A stretch of 64,000 nucleotides of DNA from Zingiber officinale (GCF_018446385.1 NC_055991.1:72296123-72360122); one strand, 5' to 3'; positions 36,031 to 48,560 are shown, counted from the first letter of the stretch. Notes: generated by a model from the sequence alone, not told the origin. Program-made: numbers and translations.

Positions 36031-36329
36031 GTTTCTTCTTTGGGCCCAGGCTTAGTACCATCTTTGTTTTGCGCGCTCTCTAATAGTGACTGGGGTAGCG
36101 AGCCTCCAGCCCTATGAGGATAAAGACCTCGGTCTTACCAGGGCCAAGACCTCGGAATTGGTCACCTGGATTTGTTTAACGACAACCTCGGAAGTCGGGT
36201 ACTAGCCTCTTACTTTAGTTTACTTGTTATCTCTTTTTAACTAGACTTTAGTCTTTTTCTTTACTCATGCTTCTTATAATTATTTATTGGAGCCTATTAG
36301 AATCCTATAGATATATCTAACAAGTATAG

Positions 36330-36910
36330 GATACAACTAACCAAGCATGCTATATAAAAATAACATAAAGGAAAGCAAATCTGAACTCTCTCTAAGCATG
36401 TTATCAACAAGGCAAGAGAAAAGCAAAATCTGAACTTCTAACATGCTGTAAATAAAGGAAAAGAAAGCACGTCTGAACTTACTAATCATGCTATAGAATA
36501 GGGCAAAAGAAAGTAACTTTGGGCCTTCTAAACATGCTATAAAATACGGCAAAAAGAAGCAAATCTAATCTTACTAATCATGCTACAAAATAGAGCAAAA
36601 GAGAACTAATTTGGACTATCTAAACCTGCTATGATAAGAGCAAAAGAAAGTTAATTTGAACCTTCTAAACATGCTGTGATAAGAGCAAAAGAAGCAAATC
36701 TAATCTTACTAATCATGCTACAAAATAGAGCAAAAGAAGCAAATCTAATCTTACTAATCATGCTACAAAATAGAGCAAAAGAGAACTAATTTGAACTATC
36801 TAAACATGCTGTGATAAGAGCAAAAGAAAGCTAACTTGGACTTTCTAAACATGCTGTAAAATAGAGCAAAAGAAAGCTAACTTGGACTTTCTAAACATGC
36901 TGTGAAATTC
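36330..36910 (-). repeat. Minisatellite in the LTR of Tekay-D
   Basis: About twelve imperfect copies of a ~46-bp unit built from TCTAAACATGCTGTGATAAG, AGCAAAAGAA and a GAACTTACTAATCATGCTA-like phrase. The same array stands at 43170-43745 in the other LTR. Confidence 0.85.
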
Positions 36911-37814
36911 TGCACATGCTTAAAGAAGCTAGACTAAGTTTGCACTTGCTAATAGGCAAAGTATAATCCGGTTCTGCACTTGCTAATAGGGAAACATAAT
37001 CCGATTCTGCATTCATTTTCTTTGCATAAGGTCAGATTCAACTTACTGTAAAGCTAAAACAAGCATAAACATCAAAATTCACAGCTTAACTCCTTTTTGG
37101 AAAACAACCCTAATTTCCAATTATGCTTCATCGGATTGGCAGGAAAAATGCGCAACATTATGAACCTGTTCTAAGGTCCCTAACCTCCTAATTCCCTACA
37201 ACTAAAAATAGGAAAACAGAAATTGCTACAGAAATGCTGGAAATTCAGTAGGCACAGAACCTAGAGAAGGAATACAATCCTACATGCTTAACCTAAATCA
37301 TTCATCTTCTTTCTATAAGACTCACGGCAGAAAACTAAAAGAAACCAAAAATCTTTATAACATGCTTTGAATTCAAAATGAACAAAGAACACAATTTCTT
37401 TACCTTAACATGCTATGCTCATGAAAGGAAAGGGCAACTTGCTGTGCAGCCCAAATATTAAGTCTAGGGTTCATGCTAGGCCTCGGAAGCAAGGAAAAAT
37501 CAAAATGGAAAACCCGAAACAACTCCTACCGCAGGTGAGTAGTACTTACTGCCGGTTCTTGGACTTACAACCGGAGAATAGGACTCTAGGGTTTCGGCTA
37601 GCTTCAAATCTCGGGGCTCCTTTTGTTTCCGCGTGCTCCTTTCGACGAGAGAAGCTCGGGTCCAAGAAGATCTCACGGAAGTGTCCTTGTCCGACCGCCA
37701 GTGGCGAAGCCCGAGCTGCGGCTGCGTTTTTGCCCGAGAGGAAGTCGATGCCGCGAGAGAGAAAGGAATCACGAGATTAGGTCACGGGAATAATCCTTTC
37801 TCCTCTTAACTTGT

Positions 37815-37824
37815 CCCTTTTATA
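37815..37824 (-). promoter_or_regulatory. TATA box of the 3' LTR of Tekay-D
   Basis: The minus strand reads TATAAAAGGG between the tRNA-like module and the leader. The equivalent in Tekay-B is TTATAAAAGG at 45382 and 48909. Confidence 0.6.
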
Positions 37825-37891
37825 ACCTAGGTCTAACTTTGCCCTTTACTATAACTTACATATATCCCGCTTCATACTTATTAACAAACCA

Positions 37892-37973
37892 CGCGTAGCC
37901 CAGTTGGTTGGCTGCGTCCGGTTAGGTCGGGTTCGGCCGTAGGTCTTGGGTTCAAGTCTCACCTTTAACGGTT
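37892..37973 (+). other. tRNA-like module D1, antisense to Tekay-D (3' LTR)
   Basis: A box TAGCCCAGTTGG (37896-37907) fits the eukaryotic consensus. A B-box-like GGGTTCAAGTCTC follows at 37948-37960, 40 bp later, a spacing like that of tRNA genes. No convincing acceptor stem. The copy in the 5' LTR (44731-44795) has GGGTTCGAGTCTC, closer to consensus. Confidence 0.65.
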
Positions 37974-38135
37974 TTTGTCAAAACTTCTTTCTTTTTGTAA
38001 ACCTACTAAACGACCTCCAAAAATTACGTAAAAATACTCTAAAAATTATTAAAAATCTCTAGAATATTTTAAAAGCATTCCCAAATATTTTTATGGACTT
38101 TTAGAACTTGAAATAGGGAAAATTAGGTTGTTACA

Positions 38136-38150
38136 ATCCCCCATACCTTA
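38136..38150 (-). other. Polypurine tract of Tekay-D
   Basis: The minus strand reads AAGGTATGGGGGAT directly before the LTR start TGTAACAACC. Confidence 0.75.
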
Positions 38151-41000
38151 TAAAAAGTTCGTCCTCGAAATTAGAGTAGCTCTAGATACTTCTGTCTCAT
38201 ACTGTCCTCTCGCTCCCAAGTGATTTCCTCGTGCTTCTAGTTCTGCCAGATGACCTTCACTAGTGGTACTTCTTTGTTTCTCAATCTCTTGACTGCTCTG
38301 TCCACTATCTGTGTAGGTCTGCTCTTATAACTAAGATCCTCTTGGATCTGCACTGACTGAGACTGAATCACTTGGCTCGGGTCATAGAGACACTTCTTTA
38401 GCATGGAGACATGAAATACTTTGTATATTGCTGACATGTCTTGTGGCATGTCCAACTTGTAAGCTACTTTCCCAATCCTCTCTATGATCAAGTAAGGTCC
38501 TACATAGCGAGGACTTAATTTGCCCTTCTTGCCTAATCTCATCACTCCCTTCATAGGAGCGACCTTGAGGAAAACTGAATCTCCTACTTGGAATTCCAAT
38601 GGCCTACGGCGTGTGTCAGCATAACTCTTCTGTCTGCTCTGGGCAGTCTCAATTCTCTGTCTGATTTTCTGGATCACCTGAGTGGTCTCGTCTATCAGCT
38701 CTGTCTAAATGCCCAGCTCTACTTTCATCTCTTTTCTCTCTCCTGCTTCTTGCCAGCATATGGGTGATCTGAATTTCCTGCCATATAGAGCCTCATAAGG
38801 TGCCATCTTGATGGTGGCCTGATAGCTATTGTTGTAGGCGAATTCAGCTAAGCACAAATACTTGCACCAACTTCCCTTGAAATCCAGCGCACAAGTTCTG
38901 AGCATATCTTCTAAAATCTGATTTACTCGTTCTGTCTGCCCATCAGTCTGAGGATGGATGTGCTGAACTTGAGTTTGGTGCCTAGTGCATTCTGAACGCA
39001 CTCCCAAAAGTGTGAAGTGAAGCGCTCATCTCTATCAGAAATGATAGATTTAGGAACTCCATGAAGTCTGATTACCTCTTTAACATATAGCTGGGCCAAC
39101 TGCTCTATAGAGTGAGACACCTTGATGGCTAGGAAGTGAGCAGACTTGGTCAATCGGTCTACTATTACCCATATCGCATCATATCCATTGGTGGTTCTTG
39201 GAAGACCTGTTATGAAGTCCATGGATATATCTTCCCATTTCCATTCTGGTATTGGAAGAGGCTGAAGAACTCCTTCTGGTCTCTGGTGTTCTGCTTTGAC
39301 TCTCTGGCATGTCAAGCAGGTACTGACATATTTAGCAATGTCTCTTTTGAGTCCTGGCCACCAGAACCTCTGTTTCACATCTTGGTACATCTTGGAAGAA
39401 CCAGGATGCATGGAGTATGGTGTGCTGTGAGCTTCTTCTAAGATCTTCTTCCTCAGTTCTTCATCATTGGGAACGCAAATGCGACTCCCCTGATAAAGAA
39501 TCCCGCTGTCTGTTACTCGAAACTCTGATTTATCTTCTTTCTGTAACCCTTGCTTGATTTTCTGGATGTCTGGATCTTTACTTTGCTTTCTCTGTATCTC
39601 CTCAAGCAATGTGGACTCTAAGGTCAATGCAGAGAGTTGTCCTTCAATAATTTCAAGTCCAAAATCCGACAACTTCTTCTGCAGTGGCAGGGCTAATGAT
39701 GACAAAGACGTCAGGGATGCACTGGATTTTCTGCTGAGTGCATCTGTCACTTTGTTAGCTTTGCCTGGGTGGTAGAGGATTTCACAGTCGTAATCTTTGA
39801 CTAACTCCAATCACCTGCGCTGTCTCATGTTTAAGTCCTTCTGAGTGAAGAAGTACTTAAGACTCTGATGATCTGTGAAGATTCTACACTGAACTCCATA
39901 CAAATAATGTCACCAGAGTTTAAGTGCAAAAACCCCAGCTGCCAACTCAAGATCATGAGTAGGGTAGTTCTTCTCATAATCTTTGAGTTGTCTGGAAGCA
40001 TAAGCTATGACTTTTCCTTCTTGCATGAGTACAGCTCCTAAGCCCATCTTGGAAGCATCACTGTAGATGTCGAAACTCTTGTCGCTATGTGGAACAGTCA
40101 GAATGGGAGCACTGATCAATCTCTTCTTTAGCTCTTGGAAACTCTGCTCACATTTATCTGACCATTCGAATCTCTTGTTCTTTCTGGTGAGGGCTGTTAG
40201 TGGAGAGGCTATCCGGGAAAAGTCCTCCACGAACTTCCTGTAGTACCCAGCTAAACCAAGAAAGCTTCTGATCTACTTGGCGTTCTTGGGTCTATGTCAG
40301 TTGTTGACCGCCTCTATTTTGGTTGGGTCCACTTGAATACCTTCTTTAGAAATTATGTGACCTAGAAATGCCACTTGATCTAACCAGAACTCGCACTTTG
40401 AGAATTAGCATAAAGCTGCTTCTACTATAGGGTCTGCAGTACTATTCTCAAGTGTGTGCTGCTCCTCTGGGGTCCTTGAATAGACTAGAACGTCGTCGAT
40501 GAATCCGATGACAAATTTGTCAAGGTATTCTCTGAGCACTTTGTTCATTAAGTCCATGAAGACTGCAAGTGCATTAGTCACTCCAAAAGGCATGACTACA
40601 AACTCGTAGTGTCCATAGCTGGTCCTGAACGCCGTTCTGGGTATATCTCTTTCTTTCACCTTCAGCTGATGGTACCCAGAGCGTAGGTCTATCTTTGAGA
40701 ACACTGTTGCTCCTCTTTACTGATCAAATAAGTCATCGATCCTGGGAAGGGGGTACTTGTCCTTAACTGCTACTTTGCTCAGCGTTCTGAAATCTATGCA
40801 CATTAGCACGGATCCGTCTTTCTTCTTAACGAACAACACAGGAACTCCCCAAGGTGAGTGACTGGGGCGAATGAAGCCTTTGTCAAGTAACTGCTGTAGT
40901 TGTTCTTGTAACTCCTTCAGCTCTGCTGGAGACATGCGATACGGAGCTTTTGAAATTGGACCGGTTCCAGGAACCAATTCAATCTCAAATCTACCCATTT
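38151..41000 (-). pseudogene. Gypsy chromovirus pol of Tekay-D: RT, RNase H, integrase, chromodomain, broken
   Basis: In order on the minus strand: an RT start ([35 protein letters not shown]), a stop at about 40716, [17 protein letters not shown] and catalytic FIDDVLVYS (40405-40704). A short deletion or frameshift follows, then RNase [21 protein letters not shown] (about 40080), the integrase zinc finger [15 protein letters not shown] ... CLTCQRVK (about 39290-39420) and the integrase core [24 protein letters not shown] frameshift near 38930-39000 precedes [16 protein letters not shown]. The C-terminal GPY/F part (SPRYVGPYLIIERIGKVAYKL) runs into a chromodomain remnant (HEEITWERE) with a stop before it. 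The protease is absent. It would copy and integrate the element; this copy cannot. Confidence 0.92.
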
Positions 41001-41170
41001 ATTGGGAGGTAGTCCAGGTAGATCTGTTGGGAATACCTCAGGATATTCACAGACCACCCGAACCCCCTCTTGCTTACCTTCTTTCTATTCTTCTGCACTT
41101 ACTTAACTGGGGCTCCGGGCTCCCTACTGTCTTGTCTTCTATCTTGGCTGGCTTGAACTCTATAAACTCC

Positions 41171-41710
41171 TCATAGTGCTTGTTGGTGATAGAACTCTTC
41201 ATAGAACTCTAACTGAAAATCTGCCCAGCTCATCTGATCGGCTGCTCTCTTGGTCTTTATCCTCTCCCACCACATACGAGCATCTCCAGACAGGCAGAAA
41301 GAGGCGCACTTGACCTTCTCGACTTCTGGCCAGTCAAGAAGCTCCATAGTGCTCTCTAGTGTTTTAAACCAAGCCTGGGCATCCCAGGGCTCAGTCGTGC
41401 CTGAGAAGCTCTCTGGTTTCAGCTTCAGCCACTGTATAAGATAAGCTTCTGGTCTCTGGGGTGCTGTGACGGCTCCCTGGGTAGCTGGTGGAGTCTCAAT
41501 TACCACTGGAGCCTCTGCAGTGATAGCTGGAGGAGGGGGAGGAACTGCTGGCTGGTTTGCCATCAGATTGGCAATCACTTGCTGCTGCTCTGCTACTTGT
41601 CTCTGGAGCTGAGCAACCACTTCAGAAAGATTGGGCTGGGTTGCTCTGGGGGCTTCGTTCTCTTGAGCTTGGTCCTCAGCACGAACGGTACGGGGACCTC
41701 CTTTTTTCTT
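41171..41710 (-). pseudogene. Gag fragment of Tekay-D
   Basis: The minus strand reads a Gln-rich N-terminal coiled-coil-like part (VAQLQRQVAEQQQVIANLMA), a Pro/Ala linker, and the gag core FSGTTEPWDAQAWFKTLEST ... SGDARMWWERIK ... SWADFQLEFYEEFY. It ends abruptly after about 150 residues from the first Met. The remaining gag, zinc knuckle and protease are deleted, and RT sequence follows within about 170 bp. The frame continues upstream of the first Met to about 41710 without an ATG, so the original start is lost. Confidence 0.85.
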
Positions 41711-41953
41711 AATGTCTAATTATGCAAAGAAAAAGACTTGGTATCCTCTCTCCAACCCTTCTAATCATACATAAATATGAATAAAGAAAAGGGAAACTAA
41801 ATCTTCTATCTTACTTTAGTACTCAAAAAACAAGTACTCTATACTGCAGTTAATAATAAGAAAAGCAGAATAAAGAAAGGATTTAAATACTTTCTTACTT
41901 GGAGACGGCGAGGATGATGCCGATGTGTGTGTGATGCTGGAGAATGGAACACT
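41711..41953 (-). other. 5' leader of Tekay-D
   Basis: Non-coding leader between the primer-binding site and gag. It resembles the short leader of Tekay-B at 47896-48060 in content (ATACTGCAGT, AGTACTCTATACTGC-like phrases). Confidence 0.55.
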
Positions 41954-41965
41954 GCTCTGATACCA
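41954..41965 (-). other. Primer-binding site of Tekay-D
   Basis: The minus strand reads TGGTATCAGAGC, the initiator tRNA-Met complement, two bases after the LTR end. Confidence 0.9.
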
Positions 41966-41967
41966 AC

Positions 41968-44900
41968 TGTAACGACCACCCTTCTTACTACTACTCTCTA
42001 AGGGCGACCGTTACCTAACTACTACTCTACTTACTAGTGTCACTGACGCTATTATTAGAATCAGTTAGATTTATCACAGCCCTAGAGGAATCCCTACCGA
42101 AAAATTTCGACAGAGTCTCCCCTGTACCGATGACCAAATCCATAGTACATAAGATATATACGCAACCACAAGCGGCTGGAACACATTTTTCACAACCACG
42201 CAGTTATGAAAACAACAGTAAAAGAAAGGACTACTCCAGTAAAACAACCAACTATATCACTCCACAAATAATTAAAGTGACTAAATGCATATGCGGAAAT
42301 AAACTCAACTACAATCTCACAAACTTCATAATAGTGTTAAAGAAAAGAACTAAAGCATAAACTCTAATCAAATAGGTCCTGCAGGTTTGGTAGCACCCTC
42401 TGGATATCTCCATAGTCCAGACATCACACACCTTCATCACCACCACCATCCTGTCGCCTCCCTTTCATATCTTAGCTTTTCCTTTATCTGCAGTAGGAGG
42501 AAAGAAAAAAAAGATCTATAAGCGAAAACGCTTAGTAAGTACTAATCTATCTCACAAAACTCGAAGTGCATAAAAGTAATGCAATAATACTGAAACTGAA
42601 ATGCTAAAGCAAAGCTGCATGTACTCATGGTATACAGAAATAAAACTGAATACTAAACATGCTCACTAACTGACAGGAAAGTAATGAAACTACTACTGTA
42701 GGCTTAGAATTAAAGAACTAAACTTTTATTGATTCTAAGCATAAACTTGTTTCATTTTCTTATATCTTTACACCAGAAATTAATCTTTTAATTTCTCTTT
42801 TACTTTCTTCTTCTTTTCTTTTTCTTTTCTTCTTCTTCTTCTTCTTCTTCTTCTTCTTCTTTTGGTTTCTTCTTTGGGCCCAGGCTTAGTACCATCTTTA
42901 TTTTGCGCGCTCTCTAATAGTGACTGGGGTAGCGAGCCTCCAGCCCTATGAGGATAAAGACCTCGGTCTTACCAGGGCCAAGACCTCGGAATTGGTCACC
43001 TGGATTTATTTAACGACAACCTCGGAAGTCGGGTACTAGCCTCTTACTTTAATTTACTTGTTATCTCTTTTTAACTAGACTTTAGTCTTTTTCTTTACTC
43101 ATGCTTCTTATAATTCTTTATTGGAGCCTATTAGAATCCTATAGATATATCTAACAAGTATAGGATTACAACTAACCAAGCATGCTATATAAAAATAACA
43201 TAAAGGAAAGTAAATCTGAACTCTCTCTAAGCATGTTATCAACAAGGCAAGAGAAAAGCAAAATTTGAACTTCTAACATGCTGTAAATAAAGGAAAAGAA
43301 AGCACATCTGAACTTACTAATCACGCTATAGAATAGGGCAAAAGAAAGTAACTTTGGGCCTTCTAAACATGCTACAAAATAAGGCAAAAAGAAGCAAATC
43401 TAATCTTACTAATCATGCTACAAAATAGAGCAAAAGAGAACTAATTTGGACTATCTAAACATGCTGTGAAAAGAGCAAAAGAAAGTTAATATGAACCTTC
43501 TAAACATGCTGTGATAAGAGCAAAAGAAGCAAATCTAATCTTACTAATCATGCTACAAAATAGAGCAAAAGAAGCAAATCTAATCTTACTAATCATGCTA
43601 CAAAATAGAGCAAAAGAGAACTAATTTGAACTATCTAAACATGCTGTGATAAGAGCAAAAGAAAGCTAACTTGGACTTTCTAAACATGCTGTAAAATAGA
43701 GCAAAAGAAAGCTAACTTGGACTTTCTAAACATGCTGTGAAATTCTGCACATGCTTAAAGAAGCTAGACTAAGTTTGCACTTGCTAATAGGCAAAGTATA
43801 ATCCGGTTCTGCACTTGCTAATAGGGAAACATAATCCAATTCTGCATTCATTTTCTTTGCATAAGGTCAGATTCAACTTACTGTAAAGCTAAAACAAGCA
43901 TAAACATCAAAATTCACAGCTTAACTCCTTTTTGGAAAACAACCCTAATTTCCAATTATGCTTCATCGGATTGGCAGGAAAAATGAGCAGCATTATGAAC
44001 CTGTTCTAAGGTCCCTAACCTCCTAATTCCCTACAACTGAAAACAGGAAAACAGAAATTGCTACTGAAATGCTGGAAATTCAGTAGGCACAGAACCTAGA
44101 GAAGGAATACAATCCTACATGCTTAACCTAAATCATTCATCTTCTTTCTATAAGACTCACGGCAGAAAACTAAAAGAAACCAAAAATCTTTATAACATGC
44201 TTTGAATTCAAAATGAACAAAGAACACAATTTCTTGACCTTAACATGCTATGCTCATGAAAGGAAAGGGCAACTTGCTGTGCAGCCCAAATATTAAGTCT
44301 AGGGTTCATGCTAGGCCTCGGAAGCAAGGAAAAATCAAAACGGAAAACCCAAAACAACTCCTACCGCAGGTGAGTAGTACTTACTGCCGGTTCTTGGACT
44401 TACAACCGGAGAATAGGACTCTAGGGTTTCGGCTAGCTTCAAATCTCGGCGCTCCTTTTGTTTCCACGTGCTCCCTTCGACGAGAGAAGCTCGGGTCCAA
44501 GAAGATCTCACGGAAGTGTCCTTGTCCGACCGCCAGAGGTGAAGCCCGAGCTGCGGCTACGTTTTTGCCCGAGAGGAAGTCGACGCCGCGAGAGAGAAAG
44601 GAATCGCGAGATTAGGTCACGGGAATAACCCTTTCTCCTCTTAACATGTCCCTTTTATAACCTAGGTCTAACTTTGCCCTTTACTATAACTTACATATAT
44701 CCCGCTTCATACAAATTAACAAACCACGCGTAGCCCAGTTGGTTGGCTGCGTCCGGTTAGGTCGGGTTCGGCCGGAGGTCTTGGGTTCGAGTCTCACCTT
44801 CAACGGTTTTTGTCAAAACTTCTTTCTTTTTGTAAACCTACTAAACGACCTCAAAAAATTACGTAAAAATACTCTAAAAATTCCTAAAAATCTCTAGAAT

Positions 44901-44970
44901 ATTTTAAAAGAATTCCCAAATATTTTTATGGACTTTTAGAACTTGAAATAGGGAAAATTGGGTTGTTACA
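41968..44970 (-). mobile_element. 5' LTR of Tekay-D (3003 bp)
   Basis: Plus strand TGTAACGACCACCC to GGGTTGTTACA. Near-identical to the 3' LTR; six differences in the first 250 bp and few afterwards. It has the TTC run, minisatellite, putative intron (42488-44384) and tRNA-like module (44727-44800) at the same relative places. Confidence 0.93.
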
Positions 44971-44975
44971 CAAGA

Positions 44976-47881
44976 TCACGGACCCGAACCCGAGTATTAA
45001 CGAACTCAGCCCAACCATCTGTTCTACGGATGTTTTGTTAATCATATATGGAGAGATATATATTTAAGTAGTAGTTAGGAACAGTAAAATAAATTGGAAA
45101 TAAAAGTGCGCGGCTGAGGAATCGAAGCCGAGATCTCTCATTCGGTTAAATGCCGGCTAACCAACTGGGCAAGCAGTTGTTACTTGAACAGATAAAGGAA
45201 GAGATTTATTTAAGTAATAGGAATTAATAACAAAGAAATAAAAGGAAGAAAAAGGGGTAGCAGTCAAGAATTGAAACCGGGGCTTTTTGTCTTGGTCAAA
45301 ATCCAGCCAACCAATTATTCCACGGATATTTTGCGAAAGAGTTGGCAGCCAAATAACCTTAAGTTAATAGAAATACCAGAGTTATAAAAGGAACTTAGGG
45401 ATTAAGAATTTCCCGAGCCCTAATTTCTCCCAAATCCTTTCTTCTCTCGCTCGCGATTTCCTCCTCTCGCGTGCGCGGCGATTTTTGCCCGAGCGAAACC
45501 GAAGCCGAGATTAGGGTTTTCTCCGGCGTCGGCTTGAGGTTCTCCGAGGGGTTTCTTCACCTCCTTAAGCTTTTCTCGTCGAGGAGAAACGGAGAGCACG
45601 GAGAGGAGCCGGAAATTTCAATCTTCCGAGCCCTATAAGCACTAGAAGGTTTCTCCTTCGGCTGTGAGTCAAGGGAACGAAGGTAAGTCGCTTACTCACC
45701 TGCGGTAGGATAGCTTCGAAGTTTAATTCTTGTTCCTTTTCTTGTTCCCGAAGCTTTGGATGAAACCTAGGGCTGTGTTGTTGCCGAATGATGGAACGAG
45801 AAAGGATTTGAGTTCTTTCCTGTGAAGTTCTCATTTTGATTTATGCCTTCCTTGATGTTATTGATTCAGTTGGGGATTCTTAATAGATTTCTATAAGAAT
45901 TTGGATGTTGCAAGTTTTCTCTTCGCTTTGTTTCAGATTCGAGAGAGGTTGTGTAGAATTGGTGATTGTTTTGCTTTCCTGTGTGGTTTTGATTCACGGA
46001 TTGATTTGGTACTTCCTTGTATTTTTGAAGCATGCTGTGGAGATTTGGGGGGCAAAGTGTAGAGGTTGTATACTGATCAGTATATCAGATTTGTCTAGTA
46101 GTATGTTTAAAGAAATATTTCTAGAGGTTTAAGAGATAAATTAGTGGGTTATGTTAGTTTTGGTTCTATGCTTTTGCATGCTACAAACTCAATGCATGTT
46201 TTATTAGTAACGATTATGCATTTCTCTTCTTGTTCATGCGAGAATTTGACTAACAGAATTTTAGTCCCCTTTTTGCATCTAGTTCCTTTGCTATTGGAAT
46301 AACATGAGCAGATTTATTCAAGTGAGCATTTATATTCATTCAAGTAGAAGTAGGCATGAACAGATTCATTCAAGTGTGCATTTATATATTCATCAAGTTC
46401 TTTTGCTATTTAGATTTAGTAAATAACATGAACATGTGCAGATTTAGATTTCTAGTTCCTTTGCTATGGGAATAACATGAGCAGATTTCTAGTTTCTTAT
46501 GTTATTAGATGTGCATGAGTAGGCTTCCTTCTAAAACAATCAGTTTCTAGTATCTTTAGAGCTTAATATGTAGAATTCTATTAGCATAGTAGGTAGATTT
46601 TCGGTTTGAGCATTTTAAAGTTAGAATTTGCTTAAACATTTCAGTTTCTTTTAAAGGAAGTATTCTTTTAGAAGTATTAACAAGTATAAGAAGATAAAGA
46701 AAAGAAAGAAGAAGGCCAAGGCCTTAAGTAGATCCCAAAGTTAAAACTTTAAGGATTTTGGCACACAAGGTGCTAAAGAAAATGCCGAGGCATTATATAG
46801 AAGTATTAAAAGATAACAAGTATTTTACTTTTATCAGTGGCACTGTGTTGGACTCTCTGTCCTTGGGCTGGGCTCCCATAGTCGTCCCTAGTAGTAACGG
46901 CTCGGCCGACGGTCGACGGTCGACGACCATAGGGTCACCAAATGGGCCCCCAAATGGGCCGCCGAATGGGTCGGGTCATTACAAAAGTAAAAGCACAGTT
47001 GTCGGGCCCAAGAAGAAGTTGATTATTATTTTGAAGTATTATAAGTATAAGTTTTTGAACAAGTAAAATGAGTTTTACATAAACATAAAGTATTAAAGAT
47101 TAAGTTAGAACAAATGAAATAAGTTTCATATAGTTCTAAAAATCAGTAAGTTTAGTTCTTTATTCTACCATGTTTATCTAGTAGATGAGTAGTTTTCATG
47201 TTTACCTATTAGATGAGCAGCATGATTAACTATTAGAATTACATGAGTAGATTCCTTAGCTTTTTTTGCTATTAGTTTGACATGAGCAGTTATGTTTATG
47301 CTTTATTTCTTTTTAGAGCATATAGTTTCTAGTTCTTTTCGTATACATGCACATTCGTGATTTTGTGAGTTAGATAGCGCTTACTAAGTAAATTTTGCTT
47401 ATAGACTACACTTCCTCTTACTGCAGATAAAGGAAAAGAAAAGATTTAGCAAGGAAGGCTACAAGGTGGCGCGGATGGTGTGTGATGCCAGGACTATGAA
47501 AGCCTTGGTTGGGACTTAGTTTAAGAATTTATTAAGATTGCCATTTATTAAGAATGTATTAGATGAGTCATTTAGTCTTCCGCTGTTAGTTAATTGTATG
47601 TTTTTATTTTGTTTCCGCTATTCATTACTTGCGTGATTTGATTTCATTAAACTCCGTGGTGATGTTATTCCTTTTGTGTGTTTGATATGTGTTCCAGCCG
47701 CCTGTGGCTGTGTATATTATGTTATGTATGCCAGTTTAAGGTCACCGGTACTGGGGAGACTCTGCCGAAATTTTTCGGTAGGGTTTCTATGTGATTTTTA
47801 ATCATACCGGTTAAGTAGAGTTAGTAGTTAAGTAACGGTCATCCTTAGAGAGTAGTAGTAGTAAGAAGGGTGGTCGTTACA
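44976..47881 (+). mobile_element. 5' LTR of Tekay-B, remainder
   Basis: Resumes after CAAGA with TCACGGACCCG and ends GGTGGTCGTTACA at 47881. It matches 48504-51408 with roughly 2% difference. It carries the rest of module B1, modules B2 and B3 (about 45109-45185 and 45257-45330), TATA (45382), leader, putative intron (45683-47426) and a GC-rich insert (46895-46983). Confidence 0.92.
46895..46983 (+). repeat. GC-rich module with GTAACG/CGTTAC ends in LTR-B
   Basis: A ~89-bp segment from GTAACGGCTCGGCC to GGGTCGGGTCATTACA, with direct GGTCGAC repeats, set in otherwise AT-rich LTR. A counterpart with GGGTCGGGTCGTTACA is at about 50434-50512 in the 3' LTR. It matches, inverted, the end part of unit E1 at 34684-34775. 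Its termini are imperfect inverted repeats. Confidence 0.7.
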
Positions 47882-48301
47882 GTTGGTATCAGAGCAGTTC
47901 CCATTCTCCAGCATCACACATCATCACCATCTTTGCCGTCTTCAAGTAAGAAAGTATTTAATTTTTTTTATGCTTTCTTTATTATTTGCAGTATAGAGTA
48001 TCTGCTTATATGTGCTTAGGAAAGAAGAAAATTCATGTTTTAATTTTCTATGTTTTGATACATATGCTTAGAAAGAATAGAGACAATTTTAGTTTTGTTT
48101 CTCTTATATTCATATATACATAAGTATGTTTAGAAAGGATAGAGAAGTTAAGAGACTAAGGAACAAAAGAATATCATTAGTAGAAGTCATTTAAAACCAG
48201 AAGCATGAGGAAGTTACTTAGGAGCATGAGGACAGTATGAGATAGAAATGTCCAGAATTATTCTAAGTTCGAGGACGAACTTTTTATAAGGGAGGGAGAA
48301 T
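47882..48301 (+). mobile_element. 420-bp internal region of Tekay-B
   Basis: Contains primer site TTGGTATCAGAGC (47883-47895), a leader, a scrap of the pol end (AAGTTCGAGGACGAACTTTT, about 48266-48285) and a polypurine tract AAGGGAGGGAGAAT just before the LTR. No gag, protease, RT or integrase. Fits a LARD-like or deletion-derived element moved by enzymes supplied in trans. Confidence 0.9.
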
Positions 48302-48480
48302 TGTAACACCCCAAAATTTATGATTTAGAGTTCTAAAAGACCTTATTAAAATCTAGAAATGTTTTATAAAAATTCTAGAGATTTTTAGGAATTTATAGAG
48401 TATTTTTATGCAATTTTTGGAGTTCATTTGGTATTTTTACCAAGAGGAAGAAGTAAAAGAAAAAAAAAATAATATATGTT

Positions 48481-48560
48481 GAAGCCGGGTTTTGAACCCA
48501 AGATCACGGACCCAAACCCGAGTATTAACGAATTCAGCCCAACCATCTGGTCTACGGATG
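48481..48560 (-). other. tRNA-like module B1, antisense to Tekay-B
   Basis: Minus-strand A box TAGACCAGATGG (48554-48543) and B-box-like GGGTTCAAAACCC (48499-48487) with a GGG/CCC stem. In the 5' LTR the same module is split by Tekay-D. Confidence 0.65.

Larger units (their letters stand above)
35652..37549 (-). other. Putative intron inside the 3' LTR of Tekay-D
   Basis: On the minus strand a donor GGCA/GTAAGTAC begins at 37549 with CTCACCTGCGGTAGG just inside, and an acceptor CTACTGCAG ends at 35652 before ATAAAGGAAAAGC. The copy in the 5' LTR is at 42488-44384. Confidence 0.5.
35132..38135 (-). mobile_element. 3' LTR of Tekay-D (3004 bp)
   Basis: On the plus strand it runs from TGTAACGACCACCC to GGTTGTTACA and matches 41968-44970 nearly base for base. 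It contains a (TTC)n run, a ~46-bp minisatellite, a putative minus-strand intron and a plus-strand tRNA-like module. ORFs 35201-35524 and 37415-37780 recur in the other LTR simply because the LTRs are alike. Confidence 0.93.
34684..44970 (-). mobile_element. Tekay-D: gypsy chromovirus element, minus strand
   Basis: Flanked by the 5-bp duplication CAAGA (34679-34683 and 44971-44975), confirmed by the uninterrupted sequence in the other LTR of Tekay-B at 48495-48505. Order on the minus strand: 5' LTR 44970-41968, primer site, gag fragment, RT, RNase H, integrase, chromodomain remnant, polypurine tract, 3' LTR 38135-35132, then two extra tRNA-headed units (35131-34684) before the duplication. 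The end part of gag and the protease are missing. The LTRs differ by only about 1-2% by eye, so this is the youngest insertion in this stack. Confidence 0.92.

Noticed and set aside
37415..37780. 121-codon ORF, repeated at 44250-44615
   Set aside because: It lies in the two LTRs of Tekay-D and is alike only because the LTRs are near-identical. It overlaps the putative leader and has no recognisable domain.
45905..46132. 75-codon hydrophobic ORF, repeated at 49432-49659
   Set aside because: Same reason: the two copies are the LTRs of Tekay-B. It lies in the putative LTR intron and has no family match I know.
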